NCBI GenBank assembly: GCA_054601695.1
Contig: BAAHQB010000038.1
Location: 62,001-126,000 of the forward strand
Source of the DNA: Amorphochlora amoebiformis
Taxonomy: Eukaryota > Cercozoa > Chlorarachniophyceae
Reading direction: 5' to 3'
Length of the DNA: 64,000 bases
The translations under genes and the position numbers were made by a program. Of the stretch, positions 1 to 56,111 are shown one piece after another; within the stretch, counting starts at the first letter, position 1; every line of letters starts with the position of its first letter. The notes under the pieces were generated by a model. That model was not told where the DNA came from. It searched no databases and saw only the letters and a list, made by a program, of their open reading frames with translations.

Positions 1-944
<944 letters not shown>

Positions 945-960
<16 letters not shown>

Positions 961-1195
961 GTTAAAAGGGTCTAAGTCAAGTTAAACGGGTCTAAGTTAT
1001 ACGGGTCGAGGTTAAACGAATCTAAGTTAATCGGGTCTAAGTTAAACGGGTCTAAGTTAAGTTAAACGGGTCTAAGTTAAGTTAAAACGGTCTAAAGTTA
1101 AATTAAACGGGTCTAAGTTAAGTTTAACGGGTCTAAGTTAAGTTAAAGGGGTCTAAGTTAAGTTAAACGGGTCTACGTTAAGTTAAACGGGCCTA
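945..1195. repeat. 20-bp minisatellite (GGGTCTAAGTTAAGTTAAAC)
   Basis: About 12 imperfect head-to-tail copies of a unit near GGGTCTAAGTTAAGTTAAAC are visible, some shortened to about 14 bp by loss of one GTTAA block. No coding frame is evident. The array lies between TA blocks in the gene-free left end. Confidence 0.9.
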
Positions 1196-1199
1196 AACC

Positions 1200-1245
1200 A
1201 AATCATCGACTGTGCTACGCTATCATGCTAACCTACTAATATGCA

Positions 1246-1301
<56 letters not shown>

Positions 1302-1518
1302 GTGTGTGAATATATATGTGTATATATATGTACATATTTATATGCATATATACATATATATATATATATATATAATATATATACATATATACATATATAT
1401 ATACATATATATTTATATATATAGATATAGATATGTTCTTATACGTTTATTAATATATATATATATATATACACACACATATGTGTGTGTGTGTGTATGT
1501 ATACATGTAATATACCTA

Positions 1519-1558
<40 letters not shown>

Positions 1559-1695
1559 CATATGTGTATATATATATATGCAAATATATATATGTAATAT
1601 ATATATATATATATATATGTAATTATATATATATATATCTATGAATATATATATATATATATATGTAACGTATATATGTAGTATACGTATATATA

Positions 1696-1730
<35 letters not shown>

Positions 1731-1805
1731 TGTATATATATTATATATGTATGGTGTATCTATGTACGTATGCCTACATATGTATATATACATATATATA
1801 TATAA

Positions 1806-1840
<35 letters not shown>

Positions 1841-1935
1841 TTTATATAATATAGTATGGACGTATATAATATAGTGTGGACGTATATAATATAAACATTT
1901 TTATAAAATAAGTATATGTAAATTATAATAAGTGT
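1200..1935. repeat. TA-rich microsatellite block
   Basis: Interrupted (TA)n, (CATA)n and a short (GT)n stretch. No gene is seen. Confidence 0.93.
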
Positions 1936-2240
1936 GAGTGTGTGTGCGTGTGTACGCATATCTTTTTATGCAGGTTTTCTCATCATCTCATGATGTTTGT
2001 TTTGCGGCTGTGTGTGTGTGTGTGTGTTGTGGTGTATATCCGATCATGTGTGTTTTGTGCTCTGTGTGTGTGTGTGTGGTGTGTGTATGTATACAGTTTT
2101 TCTGATCATGTGTATTTTGTGGGTGTGTATGGTGTGTGTGTATGTGTGTATAGAGGTTTTCTGATGATGTGTGTTGTTGTGGTTGTGGTGTGGGGGGTGT
2201 GTGTGTACGTGTAACTTTCCATGAAGGTTTTTGGATCATC
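1936..2240. repeat. GT-rich degenerate minisatellite
   Basis: Four or so degenerate copies of a roughly 60-bp unit, each starting near TTTTCTGATCATGTGTGTTTTGTG and followed by (GT)n. The strong GT bias on the plus strand gives open frames rich in Cys and Val on plus and His and Thr on minus. None has a splice or domain signature. Confidence 0.8.
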
Positions 2241-2287
2241 TGAGTCAGCCAAGCCTAAGCCAGGTCCAACATATCTATGCATCTACC

Positions 2288-2700
<413 letters not shown>

Positions 2701-2705
2701 GTACA

Positions 2706-3005
2706 AAGGAGATGTTGCATATGTAGGTTTTGGTTGTGTAAGGCCAACATATGATATACTAATAGGAGATTATGTATGGAGGTTTTGGTCACATAAGCTC
2801 AAGATATGATATAATAATAGATGTTGTATGTTAGTTTAAGCTCAACATATCATATACTAATAGGAGATGGTTGCATAAGCTCAACATATGATATAATAAT
2901 AGGAGATGATGTATGGAAGTTTTGGGTGTATACCCTCAACATATGATATAACAATAGGAGATGATGTATGGAAGTTTTGGTTGTATAACCTCATTAATAG
3001 AACGG
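2706..3005. repeat. Approx. 55-bp minisatellite, about 6 copies
   Basis: Repeats of a unit containing AATAGGAGATGATGTATGGA, then a TTTTGG run, then CTCAACATATGATATA. Copies three and four are internally deleted and the last is truncated. No coding signal is evident. Confidence 0.85.
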
Positions 3006-3029
3006 GAGGCTACTGGTACTCGATGGTAC

Positions 3030-3546
<517 letters not shown>

Positions 3547-3652
3547 GGACCGTATGCATTGGCAAGAGTTTGTTTTGTTTAATGTCAGCCCTCGAAAGGA
3601 GAAAACCGAACGTGGAGACAGCTGTCCGTCATCAAGCGCATCAACACCACGT

Positions 3653-3737
3653 CAACCACAACCCCAACCCCAACCCCAACCCCAACCCCAACCCCAACCC
3701 CAACCCCAACCCAAACCCCAACCCCAACCCTCTCGAC
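3653..3737. repeat. Interstitial (CCCCAA)n tract
   Basis: Roughly 14 near-perfect tandem CCCCAA hexamers. CCCCAA/TTGGGG is the ciliate-type telomeric hexamer, but here it is internal and flanked by unique sequence on both sides, so it is not a chromosome end. Open frames across it (Asn-Pro or Gln-Pro repeats) are repeat products. Confidence 0.9.
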
Positions 3738-3984
3738 TCGAACCCTAACTCAAAAAACTCTCATTTCTCCTACCAAAACCAAATAACTTATAACCCCAAG
3801 CACGGGTCTAAGAGTTTGGTTAACATTAGGAGTCAAAATAGCATGTTTAGCTTGGAAAGCTCAAGCATTTGGTTAACGTTAGGTGTCAGCATGAAAGGCT
3901 TGAAAAACTGATCGTCCAAAAGGGTGACAAATCGTGCTTCCAGAACTGTCCGAATCCGTAAGCCTATTCCTAATGCACCAATGC

Positions 3985-4135
3985 ACGAACCTTGAGCCTA
4001 AGCCTTAAGCCTTAAGCCTAAGCCTTAAGCCTAAGCCTTAATCCTAAGCCTTAAGCCTAAGCCTGAAGCCTAAGCCTTAATCCTAAGCCTTAATCCTAAC
4101 CCTTAAGCCTAAGCCTTAAGCCTAAGTCTGACCGA
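3985..4135. repeat. (CCTAAGCCTTAAG)n degenerate telomere-like minisatellite
   Basis: About ten tandem copies of a 12-13-bp unit, CCTAAGCCTTAAG, with scattered substitutions. It is related to the CCTAAG hexamer block 160 bp further on. Confidence 0.88.
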
Positions 4136-4292
4136 ACGTAAATCGAATGTCCTAACTTAGGTCCAACCATACAACCGATTGTTATATTAACTGCTTGTTT
4201 CAAGCGTTGCTGGGGAAGGATGGAGGGTATGTATGTAAATTTACCGCCCGCCCTACACACGACACCCTACACCCGATCCACGACACCTCGAC

Positions 4293-4470
4293 CTTAAGGC
4301 TAAGCCTAGGCTTAAGCCTAAGCCTAAGCCTAAGCCTAAGCCCAAGCCTAGGCCTAAGCCTAAGCCTAAGCCTAGCCTAAGCCTAAGCCTAGGGCTAACG
4401 GGAAGGTCAAGCCAAGGCTTAGCTTAGGCCTAGGCTTGGCGTAACCTAACCTCAGGATTAGGCTTGTAAT
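4293..4470. repeat. (CCTAAG)n hexamer array
   Basis: Tandem CCTAAG hexamers, one base from the common telomeric CCCTAA, grading into CCTAGG variants. The sequence between 4136 and 4293 is unique and shows no exon I can support. Confidence 0.88.
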
Positions 4471-4479
4471 TTCTACATT

Positions 4480-4497
4480 TATATACAAGTACATATA

Positions 4498-4544
<47 letters not shown>

Positions 4545-4640
4545 GTGTGAAATATACACATTGATATATCAAATATAATATATTATATATCTTATATATG
4601 TGTATATGTATACATGATAGATACGTCTTGGATCCGGCTG
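4480..4640. repeat. TA microsatellite and AT-rich spacer
   Basis: (TA)n at about 4500-4540 followed by AT-rich sequence. No gene is seen. Confidence 0.9.
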
Positions 4641-4649
4641 ATGGGTTGA

Positions 4650-4860
4650 GCGGTATGTATATTCACTCAATCGTATGCTTTCACATGTATAAATACTCAA
4701 TCGAATGACTCACACTGAAGAAATCGAATCAGTGGTATGTATGTATATTCACTCAATCGAATGCTTGACAGCCGCATGTATGTATATACATATGCACTCA
4801 ATCGAGTACTTCACAATCACGTGTATGCATATTCACTCAATCAAGACCTACTCACAAACG
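4650..4860. repeat. Degenerate minisatellite with core CACTCAATCGAATGCTT
   Basis: Five or six degenerate copies of a unit of about 45 bp with the core CACTCAATCGAATGCTT and a variable ATGTATGTATAT spacer. No coding evidence. Confidence 0.75.
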
Positions 4861-4889
4861 TCATATGTACAACTATAAAATATGGAGTA

Positions 4890-4975
4890 CCCATATTATA
4901 TATACATATATATATATGTGCGTGTGTGTGTGTATGTACATACTTATTTATCATTATTATTATTATTACATACAA

Positions 4976-5009
<34 letters not shown>

Positions 5010-5079
5010 TATATATATTTATATACATATCTATACATATATATATATATATATATGTGTGTATATATATATATGTGTG

Positions 5080-5114
<35 letters not shown>

Positions 5115-5282
5115 ATATATATATATTATGTTATATAATATATATATATGTATATATGTCGAGATATATATATATATATATATATGTCAATGCACTGATG
5201 CATGCATATATATATATATATATATATACATATACATACATATATATAATACATATATATATAGGTGTGTGTGTTTGTATCA

Positions 5283-5337
<55 letters not shown>

Positions 5338-5360
5338 TTATATATATATAATTACGTTAA
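4890..5360. repeat. TA microsatellite block
   Basis: Mixed (TA)n, (TG)n and (TTA)n tracts. No gene is seen. Confidence 0.93.
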
Positions 5361-5424
5361 GAAGCTTTTTTTGGAGCATGATTGTAGAATGATGCGAATC
5401 CTACTCACAATCCTCATCTGAGCA

Positions 5425-5790
5425 TTATTGTACCATCATTACATTATAGCATGACGTTAACGAATCCTACTATTGTACCATCATTACATTATAGCATGAA
5501 GTTAACGAATCAATCCTACTATTGTACCATCATTACATTATAGCATGACGTTAACGAATCCTACTATTGTACCATCATTACATTATAGCATGACGTTAAC
5601 GAATCCTACTATTGTACCATCATTACATTATAGCATGACGTTAATGAATCCTATTATTGTACCATCGTTACATTATAGCATGACGTTAACGAATCCTACT
5701 ATTTTAGCATCATTACATTATAGCATGACGTTAACGAATCCTAGTATTGTAGCATGATTATAGCATGACGTTAACGAATCCTAGTGACAA
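5425..5790. repeat. 45-bp minisatellite, about 8 copies
   Basis: Unit of 45 bp containing CATTACATTATAGCATGACG and then TTAACGAATCCTACTATTGT. Because 45 is a multiple of three, an open frame of 15-residue repeats runs through it. There is no start context, splice site or domain, so I treat the frame as incidental. The second interval carries a small insertion (a CAAT duplication). Confidence 0.92.
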
Positions 5791-5879
5791 ACCGTGCAGC
5801 ATGATCGTCTAGAGATGATTGTAACACTAAAAGTAACCGTAGGCCAACAGATATCCACTTTGTGGTTGGAGGTAACTAC

Positions 5880-6230
5880 TATTATCACATATATACACCT
5901 ATGTATATACATTAATATATATATATATATGAACGTATGTATGTATATATAGATATACGTATTTATTTACATATATATATATATATATATATATGTATAT
6001 TTAACATGTATGTGTATATATATATGCACATATATAAAAATATATATATATATATACATACATATATAATATATACATACATATATATATATATATATAT
6101 GTAAGTATATGTCTATGTAATGGCCGCATATAAATAAAAAATTTGTATGTATGCGCGTGTGTATATATGTACATATATATCTGTGTGTAATATTAATTTT
6201 TCTCATAATAAACATGAATGGATTTTTTAA
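5880..6230. repeat. TA microsatellite block
   Basis: Interrupted (TA)n and CATA repeats. No gene is seen. Confidence 0.9.
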
Positions 6231-6905
6231 TTATGATATACACCTATGCATGCGTGTTGGGGTGCGTGCGGATAATATTATGTAGATATTCGAAGACTAG
6301 CAAGCAATAGGTTGATCCATTTTTTAGGCCTTTGAGAGCTGCCCCGATATGGGTCCTGAGTTATGACGTCCGGCATGCAGAGATTATCTGACAATATTAA
6401 CAGGTCACCTTGATGATTCAGGGCTGATGAATTATACATGTATATATGAAAACCTGTATCCAGTATATGGTGGTGTCACTGAATGACTCGTCCTTTAGGT
6501 TCGCTTTGAAGTCGAATTAGCGTTTAAATTTGGCTTCACCAGCTCGGATCGGATGTGTCCAAAGCCGGCCATGCACCATGCATTAATTGCAAGGTCTTAT
6601 TAGCCTGCCTGATCATGAATCATGATAGGCTCTAGAGCCTAGGCGATCAGTGAACTATGGTCCTGTAGTACGTAGCGACTCGGATGCGCGAATGAATTTG
6701 AGACTGAGTAAAAAGTTTTTATACAGTTAATAGCGTAGCACGATTTCATTTTTGAATACGAGATAAAAAAAAAAATGTACAGTTAATAGAGTATGATTTC
6801 CTGAATAGTTGCCTTGTATCTATACGATGGTCTACACAGTGAATACTGAAACTTACGGTCACCAGGCTGTGATCCGTATATGTACTAGCAAAAACACACA
6901 CACAT
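6231..6905. other. Unique sequence without a recognisable gene
   Basis: About 670 bp of non-repetitive sequence of mixed composition with an A-run at 6765-6774. I looked on both strands for splice-flanked open segments and RNA-like folds and found none I could defend. It could hold untranslated sequence or a non-coding RNA. Confidence 0.4.
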
Positions 6906-6919
6906 ATCACTCACGATAT

Positions 6920-7238
<319 letters not shown>

Positions 7239-7468
7239 ACTGTGTAATAAAACGACCGTACGTTCTAACTTAAGTTAAACTTTTAAAAGTTGCATGCCCA
7301 GATGTACGCCGTCGTGAAGAGATGAAAGACGCACGCCAGGATACCGTACACGTACATGTACATGTGCTATGCATGCACCGTACTTTACACAGAAGCTCAC
7401 TTCTAGCACTTGTGCCTATTGCACCGTGATGGCCGGACGCGAAACCCCGGAGTCCGGGGACAACCCTA

Positions 7469-8143
7469 CTAAGTAGGTTCCATGGATATCGTCCCGTTGG
7501 TTTCGTTGGGTATGAACCAGCCCAGATCGTTGAGCGTCTCCGACCCTGTCTTTATCATCTTAATCCATCTCTGCTGCTCAAGCTTGACAAGGAGATTTGA
7601 TGTTGATGCCATCATGTATATGATCCCAAAGGAGTAGAGGAAGCGAACCCGATCGCAAGAGACCCACTCGAGGTAGGACAGGTAGCAATAGAAGAAGGAC
7701 GCGATGATGAAGAAACTTTCGCTTACCTGCCAGCAAAATCCCTGGACCGCGGCGACCGGCGCCACCGAGATGTTGTAGGAGCTCAGAGTGTGCGTCACCG
7801 AGGCACATATCCAGAATATCGTGAAAAATATTCTCGAGATGGCGGCCGTAAGGTCTCCCATCCACTCTACGACCTCGAGGGTGAAGAAGCTCCTGCTGAT
7901 AGGGCTCAACCCGTTCCGAGCCCTCTGGCAAACCGAACACGTGCACGAGTCAGTGTCGTCGGCAAACTCATTGGGTAGGAAGAGGTCGAAACTGTCGTCT
8001 CCCCCGTCCTTGGGGTCCTTCGGGCTGTTGCGGCCTGCGGTGGAGTCCTGCTTGAGCTTTTCGCCCTCTTTTATCGACGCCTTCAGACCCACCATGGATT
8101 GTCCGTTGGTGGGAATCCTTCCTGACTTCTTGTCTGTGTCCAT
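7469..8143 (-). CDS. Predicted multi-pass membrane protein, intronless
   Basis: A single uninterrupted frame of 224 residues in sequence of balanced composition, unlike the repeats around it. I do not recognise the family. Residues 1-75 are hydrophilic and Lys/Asp-rich, followed by a Cys-rich patch CTCSVCQRAR near residue 70. At least three hydrophobic segments follow: around TAAISRIFFTIFWICASV, around CWQVSESFFIIASFFYCYL, and around VRFLYSFGIIYMMAS. The tail is short and polar. That suggests a membrane protein with a cytosolic or lumenal N-terminal region; the Cys pair spacing could bind a metal, but this is a guess. The start at 8143 is the first Met of the frame and lies 257 bp from the RPS18 start on the other strand, so the two probably share a promoter region. 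Being intronless beside intron-dense genes is notable. Confidence 0.6.
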   Translation of the reverse strand: MDTDKKSGRIPTNGQSMVGLKASIKEGEKLKQDSTAGRNSPKDPKDGGDDSFDLFLPNEFADDTDSCTCSVCQRARNGLSPISRSFFTLEVVEWMGDLTAAISRIFFTIFWICASVTHTLSSYNISVAPVAAVQGFCWQVSESFFIIASFFYCYLSYLEWVSCDRVRFLYSFGIIYMMASTSNLLVKLEQQRWIKMIKTGSETLNDLGWFIPNETNGTISMEPT

Positions 8144-8400
8144 AAGGAATCAGGGCGACGGGACAGAACTGGGCGTTGCGTTATTGACAAGGGTAAAAGC
8201 CCAAAGCCAGAAGCACCCACACGCGCGAAATTAAAGTTTCGTTTCTAAAAAATAATAAAATATCGTTAGATATCAAAATATCCAATTTCGATATCTTAAA
8301 GAAAAGGGGAATAAAACCTCGGACAGATATGCATATATCTAATATTCCATATCTTGAAATTTCCCCGTCCAATTCTCCGGAGTGCGGCTGAGTTGCAACC
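8144..8400. promoter_or_regulatory. Divergent promoter region, membrane protein / RPS18
   Basis: The 257 bp between two head-to-head start codons contain no TA microsatellite. Repeated ATATC/GATAT words occur at about 8268-8355. No TATA box can be assigned with confidence. That the segment is regulatory is inferred from gene orientation only. Confidence 0.5.
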
Positions 8401-9926
8401 ATGGCTCTGGTCGTTGAAGACAAGGAGTTCTCTCATATCCTTCGTATCCTAAACACAAACGTCGATGGTCGCCGAAAGGTGTAGTAACTGTGCTCTTCAC
8501 CTCTTGTACCTAAAATGGATTCAGAAAATTGCCAAATTCTACCCCGAGAGGCTGGAAATAAATATTACCCCGAGAGGCTGGAAATAAATATTCAACCCTC
8601 TCCTCCCTCTCTACCTGCGCAAGCCCGTAGCCGTTAGAAACATGAAATTGACTCGAGTGCCTTTTTTTAAAATCGCTTGTAGATTCCCTTCGCCCTGACC
8701 AACATCCGTGGTGTGGGCCGTCGGTTTGCCATCCTTGCGTGCAAGCGCGCTGGTGTTGATGTCAACAAGAGGTGAGAATCACCACCTAGCTTGTACTTAC
8801 GAATGCCATGCTCGCTGTGATTCCTCAATTATCTTACGGGATTCTTCTGTATTTGGTTTGATCAATCTGGGTTCGATTGAACACTGAGGAGAGCTAGTAC
8901 CTCTCTTGATTTGCCCTTGTACACGTATTTCATGCATCGCTACAACACGTCATTCAATCAAGTCAAAAAAATTATTTCACTTAGAGCGGGAGAGCTCAAA
9001 CCCAAGGAGATTGAGACCATCGTCACCATCCTCTCTCAGCCTGATCAGTTCAACATCCCTGACTGGTTCCTCAACAGGTGCAATCCGACTCACAAGAGGC
9101 TCTCTCCCGTCTCTGTCTACCGTTGACATGCCCTGTATTTCGACTAATCTCGGTTGGGTTTTGTCCGGTCTTTTTTTAGGCAAAAGGATCGTAAGACCAA
9201 CAAGTACATGCAGATCGTTTCGAACGATCTCACTAGCAAGATGCGTGAGGACTTCGAGCGCATGAAGAAGATCCGGTGAGGATCTACCCTCGGAACCTAT
9301 AAATAAAATGAATCCCTTGCAATACGTGTCATCCCGGGCATTTTTTCTGATTCCATCTTCTGCTGTGTAGCCTTCACCGTGGTCTCCGTCATATCTGGGG
9401 TATCAAGGTACATATCATTTAACGAATTCTGTAAATGTTTGCGTATGATGATAATATAACATTTATATACACACGTGTGCATAATACATGTAATATTAAT
9501 ATACAGACTTCATCGACACATAATATTTTTGAATTTTTAAACGATATGTAGCCTTATATTTATGAAAAAAGTAATATATATACAATACACATCATTTCCA
9601 TGTATGTATGTGCATGTTATCATATGTACATTTTTGTATCATATATATGTAGATAATGTTATATATATTATATATTATGTATTTATATATATTATATATA
9701 AATTCAAATATATATATATATATTTGTAAAATCATCCAAAAAATCACGTGGAACATACATTAAAAAAATACATATACTTATATCTACATGCTACATGGTA
9801 TGTAGAAACACTCTCCATCGCATTTCTGTAATATTTCAGTTCATACAAACACGTTCATATATTCTTAGATATACGTGATGTTGACGTGTATAGATATAAC
9901 ACTAAATGTGTACTTAATATGTGCAC

Positions 9927-9961
<35 letters not shown>

Positions 9962-10110
9962 ATATATTACCACAATATATATGCATTCTTTACATGAAAA
10001 CCATCTCGAAACTGATACAAATGTTTGTCTCTCAGGTCCGTGGACAGCACACCAAGACTACTGGCCGTCGCGGTCGCAACCTTGGCATCCCGGGTGTCGT
10101 CTGCAAGTAG
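8401..10110 (+). CDS. RPS18: 40S ribosomal protein S18 (uS13)
   Basis: Six exons: 8401-8478, 8683-8771, 8985-9077, 9180-9275, 9371-9407, 10036-10110. All have GT-AG borders and the phases agree, giving 155 residues, close to the usual 152. The start ATGGCTCTGG gives [20 protein letters not shown]. The uS13 signatures follow in order: GVGRRFA, the segment ending in [23 protein letters not shown], the invariant HRGLRHIWG, and [14 protein letters not shown], which contacts rRNA. uS13 sits in the head of the small subunit and touches the P-site tRNA and the large-subunit bridge. The first four introns are short and contain no long TA tract; the last (9408-10035) is AT-rich with TA runs. The 3' end faces gene 3 with only 49 bp between the two stop codons. 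Confidence 0.96.
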
Positions 10111-10159
10111 AGCATTTTTGGAAACTTCAAATGTTGACAAAAACACCTCCATCATGATT

Positions 10160-13669
<3,510 letters not shown>

Positions 13670-13940
13670 CACCTGACTGCGTCACCGAGATCTGTCCGAG
13701 GGGTGTCACGGCGCACGCGATAAAGATATTACAATCAACCAGATATCCAGATGGATATGTGCTCTGTGTTGCTGTCTTATGCAGATATCCTCAAAAGATA
13801 TCTTAATTTTGCCGAGATATTATTATTTCGGAAATTTGGATTTCGCCGATCATAAGGGATTTCCAATAGCTTTGTCGGGTCCAACCAGCCGCCTGTCCCA
13901 CCCCCCAACAACGCTAGCGGACAAATAAAAAAGAAATAAC
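13670..13940. promoter_or_regulatory. Divergent promoter region, gene 3 / NOP58
   Basis: 271 bp between head-to-head start codons, free of TA microsatellite. GATATC/AGATAT words recur at 13725-13820, as they do between the membrane protein and RPS18. The regulatory role is inferred from orientation. Confidence 0.5.
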
Positions 13941-22726
<8,786 letters not shown>

Positions 22727-23495
22727 TCGATCTGTAGACTAGCTCCAGTAGCTTATCTCTAGCATCTTAATTGGAAGGCTCCTAACGCTCCGATTTTACG
22801 CCTAGTCGAGCTGCATGTAGTGTTCTGTTCCCACACGTTTATTGCACCTCGTAGAACCGTGTGAAGCTAGACTAAATCGAGTTGTGCTCGTAATAAAGTT
22901 GCAGTTAATCATAACTTTGAAACTTGAGTCGTCAGGCCAATGATTCTTGCATGCCAGGTGTCATGGGTCATCCAATCTAGATCAGCAGATATATATATAT
23001 GTATATATATATATTATATATATATATATATATATAATAATATTATATATATATATATCTAGATATATATATCATGGCGAGATCTACTCAGTGTCTAGAG
23101 TGTCTAGAGTGTAGTAGTCTTGTATACAATTCTATACTAGTATCTAGAGTTTAGTTTGGATCACTGATATACTAGATATAGTTAGTGAGTTATGGAGTGT
23201 TACTCTGACTAGTATTAGTTAGAAATATCTTGGTTATCTAGGTTATTGCAGAGGAATGCTAGATCTGACTAGTATTAGTTAGAAATATCTAGGTTTTTGC
23301 GGAGGAATGCTAGATGTACTGTCGGATCTTTGATCACAAAGTTAAGTCACAGTCAAGATTGCCACGTATCTTCCAGTATATGTTAACCAGCGACCACTGT
23401 CTAGACTGTGTCCAGACGACTGTCTAGACTGTCTAGCTGTGCTCTAACTATACTAGCTATAGTCTAACTCCATGGACTAGCTGGTATCGATATTG

Positions 23496-23566
<71 letters not shown>

Positions 23567-23760
23567 GACGTCGATCCGAGAGCGGTAGTATCTCTCTTCG
23601 TCTCTAGTATAGCTAGAGTAACGGTATCTATCTTTATTGATCCGATCTGAGATTTCGAATTCTAAACAAGAAACTAGAGAAAACAAGGCAGTGGTTTAGA
23701 TGAGTGAATTGTACTCACCAAGTTGAGAGATGAGGACGGTTGGTAATTGATCGAATTTAG
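22727..23760. other. Tail-to-tail intergenic region NOP58 / VIT-vWA gene
   Basis: Contains a canonical AATAAA at 22892-22897, 166 bp after the NOP58 stop, a plausible poly(A) signal. TA tracts lie at 22990-23070 and 23495-23565. Between them is degenerate TCTAGAGTGTCTAG-like repeat, including a 35-40-bp direct repeat with TGACTAGTATTAGTTAGAAA at 23207 and 23268. No gene is seen. Confidence 0.6.
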
Positions 23761-47809
<24,049 letters not shown>

Positions 47810-48014
47810 GGTTTTTGACACGGTCGTGGATCTTTCTGTGCGCGTGTGTCACCCGACAAAATAAGTTTCCAACACGGGTCACCGTAAACGATACGTGATT
47901 CTCCCATAAGTCTCCCTAGTTTAGTGACATTACCGTGACTATTCCACATGTTACATCCTTCTTTACTCCCGGGATTCAACGGAGTCCCGGGGGGTCGATT
48001 TGAATATTTTCAAA
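47810..48014. promoter_or_regulatory. Divergent promoter region, VIT-vWA gene / gene 6
   Basis: 205 bp between head-to-head start codons, free of TA repeat. It contains GGGACTCCG/CGGAGTCCC inverted words near 47972-47990. Regulatory role inferred from orientation. Confidence 0.5.
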
Positions 48015-55145
<7,131 letters not shown>

Positions 55146-56111
55146 CTAGCTTAATGCACAACGCTCAGACCAAAACCATGCCTAGCGTTGCACTTCAAAA
55201 GTGATTTGATTATCCAGATTATGACCTATATGATGGTATACCAGTAATTATGACCTATACCAGTAATCGGATAATCACGGCAGATTACTTTTAGTTACTA
55301 ATGTTTACATGTATATCTTTCTTTACTAGTCTAGTTAATTTTATTTACTTCCTTCGATCATCCACAAGTATAGGATCTAGTAGTCTAGGTAGTACCCACT
55401 AAGTATATATCGAGATCTGCTAGATTAGGCTCAGTACCTAGAGTCTAGAGAGTATCCAGATATCTTAAAACTTTGGTACTGAAGTAGCTCTGTTTCGAGT
55501 TCCATGCGCAGTCTACCTAGTCTAGTAGTTCACATAAATTCTAGAAATTGTCTAGATTGTGCTAAGTCTAGAAGTGTATGTCGAGTTCAAAAGTCACCTA
55601 GGTCACTAAACTTTGAGCTTAATGCACTGAGATACTCTAGCCTAGAACTATAATCTAGCTGTTACTACTGTATAGGCTAGGTTAGAACGAAGGTCAAGGG
55701 CTAGAAGGGAGAGGAAAGGAGCAGTTCTACATGTGCATTTCTAGCATGTAGCCATGATCATATATCTAAATGATCGGATATCAGTTTTACTAGTCAAATT
55801 TATAGTATACGAGACTCACATATCACCAATTTATTTTTTGCATAACTAATCTATGATACATAGATCATAAGCTGTGATGGTATATATGCTATTATTTTAT
55901 AGCTTGAAGATCATTGCCGGTTGACCGGTATGTGCATACTCTAAATACTAGGTATAGGCTGCAGTATCTAGGAATTTTTAATGAGTGACGGAGTGAGTAT
56001 CGGATTATGGCAAATTAATTTGTGCTTGCCAAATTCAAAGCTATGCACACATCCTAATTTATCTAGGGCGGCCTTCTTGTCTTTCCGGGATCTTATAGGC
56101 ATTCTTCCCAG
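55146..56111. other. Tail-to-tail intergenic region, gene 6 / BAG-HSP20
   Basis: About 970 bp of unique, TA-microsatellite-free sequence with many CTAG words (TCTAGTAGTCTAG and similar), of the same style as the NOP58 / VIT-vWA interval. No gene is seen. Confidence 0.55.

Noticed and set aside
3653-4470. Chromosome end
   Set aside because: The telomere-like tracts are short, of several types, and flanked on both sides by other sequence.
5545-5757. Open frame with 15-residue repeats (MTLTNPTIVPSLHYS)
   Set aside because: The unit is 45 bp, so an open frame persists by chance; there is no flanking exon, and the array sits in a gene-free region.
6540-6660. tRNA or other structured RNA
   Set aside because: Short inverted words (ATCATGAATCATGAT) occur but no cloverleaf, anticodon arm or A/B box pair can be built.
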